A DNA stretch of 64,000 nucleotides from NCBI RefSeq assembly GCF_024713975.1, contig NC_091098.1:18967316-19031315 (forward strand), given 5' to 3'. Of the stretch, positions 63,341 through 64,000 are shown one piece after another; the first letter of the stretch is position 1; each line of letters starts with the position of its first letter. The notes beneath the pieces were generated by a model. It made no database searches, was not told the DNA's origin, and worked only from the letters and a program-made list of their open reading frames with translations. This stretch comes from Paralichthys olivaceus (lineage: Eukaryota > Chordata > Actinopteri > Pleuronectiformes > Paralichthyidae). The position numbers and the translations under genes were made by a program.

Positions 63341-63810
63341 ACAATCAACGTGACCAGAGGGGCAACACAAACACCATACTCCAGAGACTTCTAGAGCTGG
63401 CTGAATGTACATATTTCCTTGTCATAAAAACATTGATTTAAATCCGTAAATAAAGCTCCTGGTTTTCTACGTGAAATAAAAATTGATACAGGCAGTGCCG
63501 AGTGTCCTACTGTCGTGTAAACTGTACGTACACTCTTTCCATGTGAGCTATTTGAGACCCTGTTCAAACCACTATATTTATATTTGCCAACAAATGTTAA
63601 TGGCCTTCCAACTTCTGAATTTTTCATATTTTTTTTTCAGTTTGTCCCAGTTTTGAAGCGGTTTGTGAACATGGGGAAAGGCTGATATTTTTTTAAGGAA
63701 AAAAAAACTGGTGAATTAAATTTCACTTTTGCTGTTGGTTTTCTTTTTATTTTATTTTACATATTTGGTTGTCCAAAAATCTATTAAAATAAACCATTTC
63801 AAATCTCCTT
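63341..63810 (+). promoter_or_regulatory. tasor: tasor 3' UTR with three AATAAA signals
   Basis: AATAAA occurs at 63449-63454, 63475-63480 and 63788-63793, allowing two alternative 3' ends about 320 bases apart. Sequence beyond 63810 to the window end shows nothing recognisable. Confidence 0.6.
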
Positions 63811-64000
63811 TGTGTGACAGGTTTGATGACAGTGTCAAGCAAACCTATTAAAAATATAAATCGCAGCTGTCTTCCTGTCCTTTCACTCAAACTCCACATT
63901 TTCCTCAGCTACCTACAATCTGTTTGTCCGGTGTGAAGATGGATAACTTCACCTAAAATGGCAGTAAAATGGGGAATATGCAAAACAAAAAATGCATTAA

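Overview
The window is nuclear DNA of a ray-finned fish, most likely a percomorph teleost. Its genes have short GT-AG introns, their proteins match the vertebrate families BHLHE23, SLC17A9, GID8 and TASOR along their length, and the noncoding DNA is AT-rich with many CA/TG microsatellites and small teleost-type transposon remnants. I saw no bacterial, phage or viral genes.

Layout. 1-6.1 kb is intergenic and holds a pair of related repeat copies. bhlhe23 (+, one coding exon, 6592-7269) follows. From 7.4 to 36.8 kb there is a gene desert with no supportable coding exon; it contains about 18 CA/TG arrays and several non-repetitive, homeobox-site-rich blocks that look like conserved regulatory elements. 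slc17a9 (vesicular nucleotide transporter, -, 13 coding exons, 44663-36876, 466 aa) and gid8 (CTLH ubiquitin-ligase subunit, -, 4 coding exons, 48344-46969, 228 aa) follow on the minus strand. tasor (HUSH silencing-complex scaffold, +, 22 coding exons, 51018-63340, 1827 aa) starts divergently from gid8 and ends inside the window.

The order and orientation bhlhe23 / slc17a9 / gid8 match the human 20q13.33 block as I recall it. TASOR is on another chromosome in humans, so its place next to gid8 points to a fish-specific arrangement, possibly a duplicate from the teleost genome duplication. All three spliced models keep frame at every junction and end in a stop codon, which strongly supports the exon edges. 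UTR ends and promoters are less certain. The genes do not form one pathway: a retinal/neural transcription factor, an ATP transporter of secretory vesicles, a ubiquitin ligase subunit and a chromatin silencer.

I found no clearly new biological system. The best observations are a pair of 0.5-kb elements with shared terminal inverted repeats in slc17a9 and tasor introns, a GC-AG intron in slc17a9, a five-codon uORF in the tasor leader, a CT microsatellite acting as the polypyrimidine tract of tasor exon 7, a near-perfect 42-nt palindrome, and the candidate enhancers of the bhlhe23 desert.
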